A stretch of 64,000 nt of DNA from Macrophomina tecta. Lineage: Eukaryota; Ascomycota; Dothideomycetes; Botryosphaeriales; Botryosphaeriaceae. The notes beneath the pieces are model-generated. The model made no database searches. It was not told the origin of the DNA and worked only from the letters and a program-made list of their open reading frames with translations. Shown one piece after another: positions 1-11,465 of this stretch; position 1 is the stretch's first letter, and each line of letters begins with the position of its first letter. The position numbers and the translations under genes are program-made. The stretch spans positions 1,178,001 to 1,242,000 of the forward strand of contig JAKSGN010000036.1 of the NCBI GenBank assembly GCA_024180945.1, read 5' to 3'.

Positions 1-224
1 TCGCGGCGGCGTCTCTGCTCATCGGCTTCGCGCGCGTTCCGGTTGCGTTGAATGGGCGGGTTAATTTCATCGCCGAGGTTTTGGAGGGCGAGTGCGATTT
101 TACGGCGTCTGGTATCGAGCCACTGCTGGACCTGGGGGTTCTGGTAGACGGCGATGCCGGCGGCTACGATGAGCGACGCGGCGATGATGGCGCCTGAGAA
201 AGCGTTGTTAGACAAGTGCGGCAT
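1..224 (-). CDS. Small conserved membrane protein of unknown function (3' part cut by window edge)
   Basis: An ATG at 222-224 opens a frame that runs off the left edge, giving 74 residues. It begins MPHLSNNAFSGAIIAASLIV, so residues 9-27 form a short hydrophobic helix. A positively charged stretch follows (WLDTRRRKIALAL) and then an Arg/Glu-rich, probably helical tail. I think I have seen this N-terminus in other Pezizomycotina hypothetical proteins, but I cannot name a family or function. The helix plus basic flank suggests a tail-out single-pass protein of the ER or mitochondrial outer membrane; that is inference only. The frame has no intron in the visible part. Confidence 0.6.
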   Translation of the reverse strand, partial: MPHLSNNAFSGAIIAASLIVAAGIAVYQNPQVQQWLDTRRRKIALALQNLGDEINPPIQRNRNAREADEQRRRR

Positions 225-811
225 AATGGTAGGGTGGAGGAGAGGTAGCAGGAGACAGCTTCTGGACTGTACGAAAAGTAGAAGGGGACAGGCGGTGGAG
301 CAGGCTTGCGCACAGAAAGTGTTGCCTGAGGGTGGCGGCGCTGATCTCACCTTTGGCCAGTGGAGCCGGCATCTCTGGCTGGCGGAGGATATAGGATGCG
401 AACGACGAGGCTCTGGCGCAGTGACTTCCACAGAGAGGATAGAAGAGGCAGCTAAAGGGAAGAGTTCTGGTCAGAAGTCACGACGGCAGGCGAAGGCGCA
501 GAGCTACCGTCACTGCTCCCGGGACGGGGAGGCAGCTTGGTTATCGGCGGCGCTCGAGCCCACTGCGCACCGCCACATGAGCCGCCCGCCCATTGCGGGG
601 AACACCCGAACCTGCCTTGCCTTGCCGCTGCGCCTTGGCCCGCGCTAGCTCCGCCATGTTGAGGCTCCCGGCGAAACGCAGTCAGTCTACTGCAGAAGCC
701 AATCATCTGATCGTGATGTACACTCATCCATTTTCGTGCTACACAGTAGATACCCGCGCCGGAGAGAGAAAAACAAAGCAAGAACCCCCCCACCCCCGAA
801 TCCGTCATTAA
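225..811. other. Intergenic, between two minus-strand genes
   Basis: About 590 bp holding the promoter of the left-edge gene and the 3' end of the thiolase gene. Overlapping frames on both strands (154-648 plus, 452-808 minus) show no family likeness and look like chance frames in GC-rich DNA. No other element seen. Confidence 0.5.
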
Positions 812-2173
812 TTACAATTGCTCGTTAACGAAGAGACCAGCCATGCCCATACCGGTTCCAATACACATGCTTGTCAGCAGGATCTTCTTCTTTTGCCGCC
901 TGCACTCGCTCAGACCCGTCACAACCTGCCTTGTGCCGGTGCAGCCCAGCGGGTGGCCCAGTGCGATGGCTCCACCTCTGATGTTCAGCTTCTCGTGCGG
1001 GATTTTCAGTGTGTCCCTGCAGTAGACCCCCATCGAAGCGAAAGCCTCGTTGATCTCGACGACATCGACATCATCAAGCGTAATGTTCAACTTGTTCAGC
1101 AGCTTGGGAATGGCAACCGTAGGGCCAATGCCCATGATGCGCGGGGGGACACCCGCGACCGTCGCAGCCACGTACTTTCCGAGGATGGGCTGGCCGAGCT
1201 GCTCAGCCCTGGAGCGCTTCATCAGAATCACTGCCGCGGCACCGTCGGTAACCTGGCTAGAGTTGCCGGCGTGGCTGCGGTCGCCATGAGGCAGGAAAGC
1301 CGGCTTGATCTTCTGCAGAGTCTCAAAGGTGGTTCCGTAGCGGGGGCCCTCGTCCTTGGTAAGGGTCACACGCTTCTCCTCGCCTGTCTTGGGATCCTTG
1401 ACCGAGACGGTGATGGGAACAATCTCATCATCGAACCAGCCAGCCTTCTGCGCCTCCTCGGCCTTCCTGTAGGACTCGGCAGCGAAGCGATCCTGCTCCT
1501 CGCGGGAGATGTTGAAGTCCTTGCCAACGTTCTCCGAGGTCTGGCCCATGGGCTGCATGCAGTCGGTAGCCTCCTGATTCCTCAGGATCTCGTGCCAGAA
1601 GGGGCGCTCCAGCCGGTCACCGCCTGCAGTCATCGACTCAGCGCCCATAGCAACACCAATCTCGATCGAACCCGACGCAATCTGGTTGGCAATATCCTGA
1701 ATGGCCTTCAGACCGGAGCTGCAGAAGCGGTTGACGGACGAGCCGGAAGTGGTGTTGGGGAAGCCGGCCCCGAGCATGGCGGCACGGACGTAATAGGCGG
1801 CTTTGGCATCGCTGACCTGCGAGCCAGTGGGGTTAGCGGATGGATGGGGCATTGGGAACAGGTGTCATACGTGGCCCACGCAGATGTCCTCGACCAGAGC
1901 AGGGTCCAGGTTGGACTTTGCGATGACCTGCTCCAGCATCTTGAGCATGATGCCGTCTAGAGGCGTGTCCTTCAAGCCACCTTTCTTGCCCTTGCAGAGC
2001 GGAGTGCGGATGGCGAGGGTGATGACCACATCGTCGGGGTGCTTCTGTGTGCTGTATGCAGGGTCAGAAACAGCGGGGGAGGGAGCTAGCACGGCGGCAA
2101 CTCACATCTGAGCGAGGCCGCCCTTGGAGGGGGTGATGTGCGAGACAATGGACTTGAGTCTGTCGGTGGCCAT
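812..2173 (-). CDS. 3-ketoacyl-CoA thiolase, peroxisomal (PTS2 type)
   Basis: Catalyses the last step of beta-oxidation: thiolytic cleavage of 3-ketoacyl-CoA to acetyl-CoA and a shortened acyl-CoA. Three exons (2173-2106, 2051-1871, 1816-812) give 417 residues, normal for the family. The nucleophile Cys lies in SSVNRFCSSGLKA (about residue 115). NEAFA, GGAIALGHPLGCTGTR and the C-terminal Cys motif CIGTGMGMAGLF follow in the usual order. The N-terminus reads RLKSIVSHI at residues 5-13, which fits the PTS2 nonapeptide, and the C-terminus (NEQL) is not PTS1, so peroxisomal import through Pex7 is likely. The start is the only ATG before the PTS2. The first intron is 54 nt, and the second (1817-1870) is also 54 nt. 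Orthologue of yeast POT1/FOX3; fungal symbols vary, so none is given. Confidence 0.93.
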
Positions 2174-3272
2174 GGTGAACGGTGGTAGGGTCTTCTTGGG
2201 GGGATTGAGGAGGTGGAGAAGGTGGAGGCGGAGAGATGATTTATCGGGGATGCTTTCTGGCGTCTGGGGCAAGCTGCGGCGCTGCTGGGCCGAGGCTCTG
2301 GCGATCGACCTCGGGGCTGCCGGCAGTTAGTTCTAATTGCCGGTCGCATTCTTGCTCACTCATCACCAAGCTGCTCCACCGCCATGCCCGGGCTAGTTGA
2401 GGGATGTTGCTAGGTATGCACATCCAGCAGCCGAGGAAGCTGCAACATGATTCGTCGTTGCTGCTGCTGTTGCTCACGGAAAATGGACGGCGCGCCCAGA
2501 CAGACAACGGCAGCTGGGGTCCCACTTTGGGCGACAGGTGCGCCACGGTCGGCATCGTAGTCAAGCGGCAGACACGCTGGCCGGACCATGAACCTCGAGA
2601 ACAGCTTTTGCCTCCGGAAACTATGGCTACCGAGGCCGCGGTGATGCAGATCGGGTAGACGCGCCGTTGAAGCCTGTCTCTCGCAGCTGCACCAGCGTCC
2701 GTGCTTTTGTTTTCTTGGCCTCTCTGCGACACTCAACACCAAGCCTCCTGTATCCTCTCTCAACGCGCATCATGCCTTCTTCAAGTCCCGAGCCATCGGC
2801 TTGTGGCCCGCAGTCCGTGTTCGGTGTCTCACTTGTCGTGAAGCGCGGACCTCGACGGACTTGGGCCTTTCCGATTGCGGCGCCACTATGCCCAGATGGA
2901 GAGGCGGAAAGTCCGACGAGGCCGATGTCCTCTCGACCTTACCCCTACAGCGTTGTCTCTGCTCCGTGCTGGTTGGCTGCACGCCTTGAGTTCCCCTGTG
3001 GCTGAGGGACTGCTGGACGGGAGCGGCACTTCGGCAGCTTCTCGGGGCGGGCTGGGGGCGACGCGAGCGCGCCACTCGCCCACTCGTCTCGCTCTGCTCA
3101 TCACTCTGCCCGGAGATAACGTCATGGCGACTTCGCGTTGCCGGCCGCGGGCCCGTTTACCCACCGCCTACTGGAATCCTGCCAAAGAAAATCCAACAAT
3201 GGCCCTCCGCCCACACGTCGCCTGGCCCTCTCCCTCTCCTGGCCTTTTCGAAGTGGCACCCAGGTCCAAGAC
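2174..3272. other. Divergent promoter region, thiolase / MFS transporter
   Basis: About 1.1 kb between two divergently transcribed genes. Several short frames (2241-2732 minus, 2875-3405 plus) are unlike any family I know and overlap each other. No clear TATA box or repeat seen. Confidence 0.5.
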
Positions 3273-5007
3273 ATGCCAAAGCCCGAGGCCCAAGAAGACG
3301 TCGAACGAGACGCTGGCTCGACCACCTCCTCCATCACTAGCTCTACCTCGGCCGCCGACGATACCTCGCAGCACATTCCCATTCCCGGTGTATCGGCCGC
3401 GCTAGAGAAAACTGAGACCATTCATCCTACCAACTCGCGTCAGTCCTTTGCTGAGCGCACCCATTCACACGCTCAATCCGTCCTCTCTACCGTTCGCTCG
3501 AGGCGCCCCGTGCCTCCCTTTTCCCACCGCCTGGCTCATGCAAAGACCAGTGACGATGTAGTTGTCGATTTCGACGGTCCGGACGATCCCTACAGGCCGC
3601 TGAACTGGGATAACAAAAAGAAAATCATCACCACGGTTCTCTATGGCTTCACCACAATGGGCGCCACCTTTTCCAGCAGTGTCTACAGCGCTGGCACACA
3701 GCAGATAGCCGATGAATTCAGTGTCGGTAGAACTGTCAGCACCCTTGGCACCTCGCTGCTGCTCTTCGGCTTCGGCATTGGTCCGTTGCTGTGGGCTCCT
3801 TTAAGTGAAGTCTACGGGCGCAAACCAGCTGTCTTGGCCCCATACTTCATCTCCGCCGTGTTTGCTTTCGGCACCGCCACGGCCAAAGACATACAGACAA
3901 TTATGATCACCCGTTTCTTCGCTGGTGTGTTTGGCAGTGCTCCCGTAACCAATACCGGAGGCGTTCTTGGTGACATCTGGTCAGCCAAGGAACGTGGTGT
4001 TGCGATCGTCGGCTACGCAATGGCCGTTGTCGGGGGCCCAACACTAGGTCCCATCGTCGGTGGAGCTGTCGTGCAAACAAGCTACCTCGGCTGGAGATGG
4101 ACAGAATATGTAAGCTGCCCCAAGCTGCTGGTGAGACACATGGCTGATACCCTCGCAGATCACTGGTATTCTCCAGCTATTCATTCTCGGGCTTGATCTG
4201 ATTTTCCTTGATGAGTCTTATCCGCCGAAACTGCTCGTATACAAGGCTCGCCGCCTCCGCCACCAAACCGGCAACTGGGCCCTGCATGCTAGGCATGAAG
4301 AATGGGATGTCAGTCTCGCCGAGCTTTCGCGGAAATATCTCGTTCGACCTTTCCAGCTTCTATTCACGCCCATCTGCTTCCTCGTCGCACTCTATGCCTC
4401 CTTCGTCTACGGCATTCTCTACGCCCAGCTTGCCGCTTTCCCAATTGTATTCCAGGAAGTGCGCGGGTGGAATCAAGTTGTTGGCGCGCTGCCTTTCCTC
4501 GCTCTCTTGGTCGGCATATTGTTCGGAGCTTGTGCGAACGTACTGAACCAGAAATACTACTTCAAGAAGCTTCAGGAGAACGGAGGAAAAGCTGTGCCAG
4601 AAGCAAGGCTTCCGCCTATGATGTTTGGTTCTGTCTTTTTCGCTGGCGGGCTCTTCATCTTCGCGTGGACTGGCAGCGCCGACGTGCACTGGATTGCTCC
4701 AGTCATCGGCGCTGCCAGCGTGGGCGTAGGCTTCTTTACCATTTTTCAGGCAGCGCTCAACTACCTCATCGACACGTTCAAGCAGTATGGCGCCTCCGCC
4801 ATTGCAGCAAACACATTTCTTCGAAGCTGTTTCGCTGGTAGTTTTCCCCTCTTCATCACCCCGATGCTGCATAGTCTCGGGGTTGGCTGGGGCATTAGCA
4901 TTTTCGGGTTCGTTGCTATTGCCTTAATACCCATTCCTTACCTATTCTTTACGTTCGGAAAGAGGATTCGGGCAAGAGGACGATTCTCCAGGGAATCTAC
5001 CCTTTAA
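3273..5007 (+). CDS. MFS transporter, DHA1-type multidrug/polyamine exporter
   Basis: Twelve-helix plasma-membrane antiporter of the drug:H+ antiporter-1 class. Two exons (3273-4109, 4159-5007) give 561 residues. A hydrophilic N-terminus of about 105 residues ends in the family-typical DGPDDPYRPLNWDNKKK. Next come TM1 and the motif-A loop region APLSEVYGRKPAVL, then RFFAGVFGSAPVTNTGG and the motif-C-like GPTLGPIVGG. After a central loop the second half resumes with VRPFQLLFTPICFLVALYAS. The ATG at 3273 is the first true ATG in frame; an open stretch upstream uses only a TTG. Substrate cannot be told from sequence; Tpo1/Flu1-like polyamine or fungicide efflux is typical. Confidence 0.88.
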
Positions 5008-5983
5008 CCACCTATGTGAGTTTTCTGTTTGGCTTCGCTCATCAGTATTCATAGGGACCTTCCCGTTTCAAAAATTCTGCAAGCTTCCAGAGAGTGGATA
5101 GATAGAGATTTGGCTAATATTAGCGTAATACTCCCGCTTATATTGCATGCGAGCCATGCTATGTACCCGCAATATCCTTTAAAAAGCCTGATTTACGTCA
5201 TCCAATGGCTCGTAAGCCTTTTCGCCGGACCCCACCACGCGATCTGACAGAAGTTCCGCGCACTGCAAAGTGAGGTCGCTCGCCAAATCGCCATATATAT
5301 ACATATGTAAGGAGTAGAAGCATTCATCCAGATGCAAATGTTACTGCTTTCTCTCCACATCTGTATCCGGACGAATACTTCCACTCCTCACGGAAAAGGG
5401 TAGGTTGCAATGAGACGGTTGTTGCTCACTGAGTCGGTCGTGGGGTGCGCGGACTTCTGAAAATCGCTTGCCCAACTACGTGGACCCATAACTCGACATT
5501 TCACAATATACAGACCTGTCGCAAAGCCCAATATGTAGCTTATTGGAAACAGATTAGAGCGTACCGTACCGAACTGCGCGCTTGAAGCACATGGGCCTCA
5601 TTGGGAATTCGGCAAGAATTCGATAAAAGAAAACCCACAGAACATATGATTTTCGTCCGACCTTGAAAAAGCTTGGATGATGGTCACAGCCCAGAAGATC
5701 ACGGCGTTGACCTACATGCATACCTTGGCGCATCGGGATTTCCCTTTCTAAGCTAGTCTGTGCTTGGAAAGTCCATCCGGCTTCGCAACCCACTTTGAAC
5801 AACGCTCCACTTCTCGGCGCGCCCTTCGCGATGGATCCAATTGCCATTGTCTCTTTTTATAAGGGGGTTAAACCCACTACACCTCTTCTATCAGACCTCT
5901 TGTGCAAAACTTCTTTGAAACAACTTCAGAAGCTTGGAACTTGACTTTCCAGTCCTCCATTCCATCGATTTTATCAGCCCCGC
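5008..5983. other. Intergenic, AT-richer, upstream of the amidohydrolase
   Basis: About 1 kb. It holds a short AT track (atatatatacatat near 5290) and a 97-codon minus frame (5554-5847) with an ATG but no recognisable homology. The right end is the amidohydrolase promoter. Confidence 0.5.
5854..5863 (+). promoter_or_regulatory. TATA-like box of the amidohydrolase gene
   Basis: The string tttttataag lies about 125 bp before the ATG at 5984, a sensible distance for a fungal core promoter. It also supports translation starting after about 5890. Confidence 0.4.
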
Positions 5984-7644
5984 ATGACCACCGTCTTCCA
6001 GAATGGCCGTTCTTCACGGCTTCCGGAGACCCCAAGCAACCGGAGGACCCATCGTTCGCGGAGTGCATGGTCATTACTGGAAGCAAAATCACCTTCGTCG
6101 GTTCCTCCAGTGACCCGGCCGTCCAGCAAGCCCTCTCCTCGGGCGCAACCACCAAGGATCTTGAAGGCCGGATCGTCCTACCCGGCTTCATCGATGGACA
6201 CATGCACCTGATGCTGATGGGACAGTCGCTGACGGCCGCAGACCTAGGCCCGTGCAAGAACCTCGACGACATCCGGGCCACGATCCGGGCGTGGGCGGCG
6301 GCGCACCCTTCTGCGGCGCGCATCTTCTGCGGCGGGTGGATGCACTCGATGACGGACGGGGCGGCGCTGGCCAGCATGCTGGATGACCTGGACCCGCGGC
6401 CCATCTACATCAACGCCAAGGACCTGCATTCAACCTGGTGCAACAGCGCCGCGCTGGCCGACATGGGCATTGACGAGTCCTCCCCCGAGGTCCCCGGCGG
6501 CACCATCGCGCGGGATGCGAGCGGGAAGCCGACGGGCCTGCTCAGCGAAGCCGCCAATATCAACCTCGTCTGGCCGCACGTCGCACGGGTCGCCACGCTC
6601 GACGAGCGCATCGAGCGCCTCGAGGCCGCCTTCGCCGAATACAGCGCGGCCGGGTACACGGGCGTCGTCGAGATGGCCATGGACGAGACGGCATGGGAAG
6701 CCCTCCAAGCGCTGCTGCAGCGCCGCAAAGACCGCGGCCTCCCGCCACCACCAAGCCGCATCGCGGCGCACTGGCTGATCAGCCCCAAGGACACGGAAGC
6801 CGAAAATATCGCGCAAGTCGACCGCGCGGCAGAGCTGCGCGCGCAATTCAACCTCGCCACCAGTCCGGCCTGCCGCATCACGGGTATCAAAGTCATCTGC
6901 GACGGCGTCATCGACGCCTGCACCGCCGCCCTCACCGAGCCCTACTCGCCTTCCCCCAACGTCTCCTGCGCCCCCATCTGGCCTGCCGCCGCCCTCCTGC
7001 CCGTCGTCCGTCGCGCCGCCGCCCACAGCTTGCAGATCGCGCTCCACGCCATCGGCGACGCCGCCATCACGACCGCCATCGACGCCCTCGAGCAGGCCGC
7101 CGCCAACGCAGCCACCCCTCTCCTCCGCCCGCGCATCGAGCATCTCGAGCTCGCCTCCGCCCATGACGCCGCTCGCCTCGGCGCGCTCGGCATCACGGCC
7201 TCGATCCAGCCCGGCCACGCCGATCCCGCGATCCTGCGCGCGTGGCCGACGCTGCTCGGCCCGCACCGCTGCGGGCGCGCCTTCGCCTATGCCGAATTCC
7301 TGGCACACGGCGCGCCGCTGGCGCTCGGGTCGGACGCGCCGACGGCGCCGCACCGCGTGTGGGGCGGGTGGCACACGGCGGTGACGCGGGCCAGCGCGCG
7401 GGACCGTGGCTACGACGTCCGCGTCAATGAGCACTTCGCGCTGAGCCTGGCGACAGTGGTGGCGGCGCAGACGGCGGGGGCGGCGTGGAGTTGTTGCGCC
7501 GAGGGGGTGGCGGGGAAGTTGGAGAGTGGGCTGAGCGCGGATTTTGTGATCGTGGACTTGGAGTGGGGAAGAGAGAGGATCGCGGATGGGCGGGTGTTGG
7601 AGACGTGGTTTGAGGGGCGGAAGGTATTCGATTTGAGTGGCTGA
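5984..7644 (+). CDS. Amidohydrolase, YtcJ-like metal-dependent hydrolase (apparent N-terminal frameshift)
   Basis: Member of the amidohydrolase superfamily (YtcJ/LAF3 group). These are zinc-type TIM-barrel hydrolases acting on amide-like bonds; the substrate of fungal members is unknown. The metal-binding HxH is in GFIDGHMHLM (near 6185). A C-terminal GSDAPTAPHRVWGGWHTAV motif and the closing GRVLETWFEGRKV are family hallmarks. The long frame from FFTASGDPKQ (6010) to the TGA at 7644 is open and single-exon. It has no ATG until 6067. The expected start MTTVFQNGR is at 5984-6010 in another frame, so one base seems to be missing near 6010. Protein otherwise about 553 residues. It may be a sequencing error, a real mutation, or an unusual start. 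Confidence 0.8.
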
Positions 7645-8296
7645 ATAAGAGAAGATACGGTGCACTATCAGCTGTCAGGAGATGATGCAAAGAGGTGGGA
7701 CTTATGCGATAATGCAAGCGAAGGCGTGAGGCGTGAGGTATGAGGCGTGAGACACATGAGCGACAGATGAACGAGCATCAAATAGATATTTCTTGTTTCT
7801 ACAAGGTATCAAGACCTAAAACTGGGGCCCTAGCGAGATGGCCTCATCTTGCCGCCATATGTAAGTCTAGGCAGATCGAAAGAGACAAGGAAGTCAACAT
7901 GACGGCGCCTTTCTGAGTGTTTCCTCCACAAGTGTGATATCACAGTCAAATGTGTAGAGGGCAAATTTCGAGCCAAATCATTCGATAAAAGTGTACACAG
8001 TGTGGTTCGTCGGTAATTACGTCTGAATTGGACTCTGAATCTGATCTACGGCTCTTGTCCGCTCGACCTCCTGAAAGGTGTAATGGTGAAACCAAAAGCA
8101 AGAAAGGAAAGGTAGTATAATAGTCATCAATGATCGTAAAGTCCCCATTCAAAGCCCTGGAGAACAGGCCCTACCGCCATGCACAAAAGGCTCCGCGAAG
8201 CCAACGGTACCATTTAGTCATAACTCGTACCCCAATCCGTACCATAATAGGCCAACCTTATTTTTGAGACCAAAGTAGTGACTTGAACTATTTGGA
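7645..8296. other. Intergenic between convergent genes
   Basis: About 650 bp between the ends of the amidohydrolase and glycogen phosphorylase genes; it should hold both 3' UTRs. Only a heptamer tandem repeat (7723-7750) stands out. Confidence 0.5.
7723..7750. repeat. Tandem heptamer repeat, four copies
   Basis: Four head-to-tail 7-nt units, ggcgtga three times and one variant ggtatga, about 80 bp after the amidohydrolase stop. Probably replication slippage in a 3' UTR. Confidence 0.8.
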
Positions 8297-11200
8297 CTAG
8301 TTCTTCTGCGGTGCCAGAGGCTCAACGTTCCAGATCGACTCCGCATACTCATCAATACAACGGTCACTGGAGAAGAAGCCCATCCGGGCAACACTGGTGA
8401 TGGCTTTGGTGAGCCACTCCTCCTGGTTGCGGTACGATTCGTCAATGAGATCATGGGTCTTGCAGTAGGAGGAAAAGTCGTCGGACACCAGATAGTAGTC
8501 TCCGTGATCGACGATACTGTTTACAAGAGCCGAGAATGGGTTAGGGTCACCGAAAGTACCACTCTTGATTGCGTCGAACACAGTGGCGAGCTCCGGGTCA
8601 AGCTTGTATTGGCCGTAGATGTGAGCGTGCCTGAGGTCTTCAACATCCTCGGCAAGGTTTCCGAAGAGGAAGATGTTGTTCTCTCCGATCTCGCGGGTGA
8701 TCTCGATCTTTTCGTAAAGGTTAGCTTTGAAGCTTTACTTGAAGAAGGGAAACTTACATTTGCACCATCGCAAGTCCCGATAATCAGGCCGCCGTTCAAG
8801 ACAAACTTCATGTTGCTGGTTCCACTAGCCTCAGTCCCGGCAGTGGAGATGTGTTCACTGATGTCGGATGCAGGGCAAATGATCTCTGCCTTGCTCACAT
8901 TGTAGTCCTCCAAGAAGATGACCTTGAGGAGATCGCCAATATCGGGGTCGGCATTGACCACCCTGCCCACCTGGCAAATGAGGTGGATGACAGTCTTAGC
9001 CATCCAGTAGCCAGGTGCCGCCTTGCCACCGAAGATTGACACACGTGGTGTCAACTTTTTGCGCTGCTCCGGTGAAAGTTTCTTGATGCTAAGGTAACGA
9101 TGAATGACGCCGAAGATGTTCAGCTGCTGGCGTTTGTACTCGTGCATACGCTTGACCTGGACGTCAAATAGTGACGACGGGTTGACACTGATGCCAGTTG
9201 TGTCCTTGATATACTTCGCAAGGCGGACCTTGTTGGCGTACTTGATCTCCTGGAATTCCTTGCGGAAGTCAGCATCATCGACGAAAGCTTCAAGTTTGTG
9301 CAGTAAAGTAAGGTCTTTCAAGTAGTCGTAGCCACCAAGTTTTGAGGCGATGAGCTCCGAAAGACGAGGGTTAGCCTGATGCAACCAACGGCGTGGAGTG
9401 ATGCCGTTGGTGACGTTTGTGAATTTGTCAGGTCCGTAGATCTTGACAAAGTCTTTGAAGATTGTTGTCTTAATCAAGTCAGAATGTAGCTCGGCAACCC
9501 CATTGACCTTGTGGGACCCAATGACGGCCAAGTACGCCATGCGGACCATCTTCGGCTGCGACTCCTCAATAATGGACACACGCCCAAGCATGTCGCGGTC
9601 CTTGGGGAATGTACGCTCAACGAACTGCAAGAACTGCAGGTTGATGTCGTAGATTATTTGCAGGTGACGCGGCAGCAAATGCTGGAAGAGCGGTACGGAC
9701 CACTTCTCCAGCGCCTCAGGCAAGACGGTGTGGTTGGTGTAGCCGAATGTCTTGCTCACAATGTTCCAGGCATCGTCCCAGTCAAGGCCCTCGACATCAA
9801 CAAGAATTCTCTGAAGTTCAGGTATAGCCATGGTGGGATGGGTATCGTTAAGTTGAATGGCAACTTGGGACGGGAAGTCCTTCCAAGCCCTCTTGGTCTT
9901 CTTGAACCGACGGACAATATCGTAGAGAGATGCGGCGCACCAGAAATACTGCTGCTTCAGACGGAGCTCCTTACCACGTTCCAAGCTGTGCGAGTCAGTA
10001 AGGATACTCAGGGCACAACAGGACATACGCACTTGTCATTAGGGTAAAGCACGGCGGAAATTGTCTCAGCCCTCTGCTGATCAGCGACAGAGCTCTCATA
10101 CTCTCCAGAGTTGAACTTCTGGAAATCGAACTCCCCGGATGCTGCTTTGCTGCCCCACAGGCGAAGGTTGTTGGTGGTAGCAGTTTGGTATCCCGGGACT
10201 GGTTACCATTGTCAGTTGTTTGTATGTGCGCACACTGGAGCTGTGTTGCTTACTGGGGACATCATAGGCCACAGCCTGCACAATCTCTCCGCCTTCCCAT
10301 ACGGACCGCTGCTTGCCGCTCTCGTCTCTGGTAGAGATATCAGCTGTAGCCGTGAGGCCATGAAAAAGACTCTTACGTGTACTTGCGGACATGACCATAG
10401 AATTGGATATCGACCGTGACGTCGTGTCTGCAGAACTCCCAAGGGTTGAAATCAAGCCAGTAGTCGGGAACCTCGACTTGGTAGCCGTCTACGATCTCCT
10501 GCTTGAAGATACCGTATCGGTAACGCAGACCGTATCCCCAAGCGGGGTAGTTCAGCGAGGCCATACTATCGAGGAAACAGGCAGCTAGGCGGCCGAGACC
10601 ACCATTGCCGAGGGCAGCGTCATGCTCCTGGCCGATCACATCCTCGATACGGAAACCGAGCTCCTCAAGACCCTCTGGATGATGTGGTCAGGTGGGCCGA
10701 ATGCGGAGATGGTGATCTACTTACTCTTTGCCACATCCTTCTTGCCGACGTTGAGCATTGCATTGTCGAGCGCCCTACCCATCAGAAATTCCAGGGAGAG
10801 ATCTGCTTGCGCATCAACATCTGCGCCACACGCTTCACAGGGATCTCTTACAGTACACTCGCTTCTGATCAGCGAAAGTCTGCTCCTGCTGGGTCTTGTT
10901 CCAGTCGAGAATCAGACGATCCCGGAAGGCCAGGGACGTGCCGGCATACGTAGCACTATGCCTTGATGAGCCCAAATCCATGCGTATGATGTGTTATGCG
11001 GCCTTACAAGTCATCGCAATTGTACAAAGAGCGGGCGAGGGTGGTCTCGATGTGACGGATGGCTTCTTTCTGCGATGGGGTTAGCGGTGTCATGCCACGG
11101 GCAAATCGAGCAGCTAACCTCGAACTCCTCGGGTGTCTCAAAGGCCTTGGGTGTCTAGGGTGATATTCATCAGCTTCTGCAGCGCCCACGGGCAACAGGG

Positions 11201-11465
11201 GCCCGGGGTGGTGGGGGTTGCGGGGCTCACGTATTTGCTCCATCTGCGATGACACGTTTAGCCCTTTCTGTTGGAAAAGCACTCAATTGGGAGCTTACGC
11301 CTGTCTTGCCGGCTCCGGAATGGCTGCCTCAACAGCCTTGATCTCGGAAGGGCCGAAGCCAGTGGCAGTTCTCTTGTGCTTCGGCCTGCTGAAGCCCGGG
11401 CCAATAGGGCCCTGTAGATCGGACAGTGGGGCACTCGTCGATGGTCGGCGCTCACGGGTCGACAT
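8297..11465 (-). CDS. gph1: Glycogen phosphorylase
   Basis: PLP-dependent enzyme releasing glucose-1-phosphate from glycogen in the cytosol. Eleven exons: 11465-11299, 11243-11231, 11154-11119, 11069-11008, 10955-10852, 10802-10725, 10674-10377, 10327-10254, 10198-10033, 9985-8758 and 8707-8297, giving 878 residues. Landmarks in order: the N-terminal KHKRTATGF (Thr33/35, which lines up with the PKA-controlled phospho-Thr of yeast Gph1), [47 protein letters not shown], and the PLP-lysine motif [15 protein letters not shown] (Lys about 726). Exon 2 is only 13 nt, and skipping it breaks the frame. The neighbouring cyclin-box gene may belong to the same regulatory sphere. Name given by orthology with yeast GPH1. 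Confidence 0.96.

Noticed and set aside
818..1960. 380-codon frame on plus opposite the thiolase gene
   Set aside because: Antisense shadow of a GC-rich conserved gene; no family motif, while the minus strand gives a full thiolase.
6430..7665. 411-codon minus frame opposite the amidohydrolase
   Set aside because: Arg/Gly/Asp-rich translation typical of a shadow; the plus strand carries the conserved protein.
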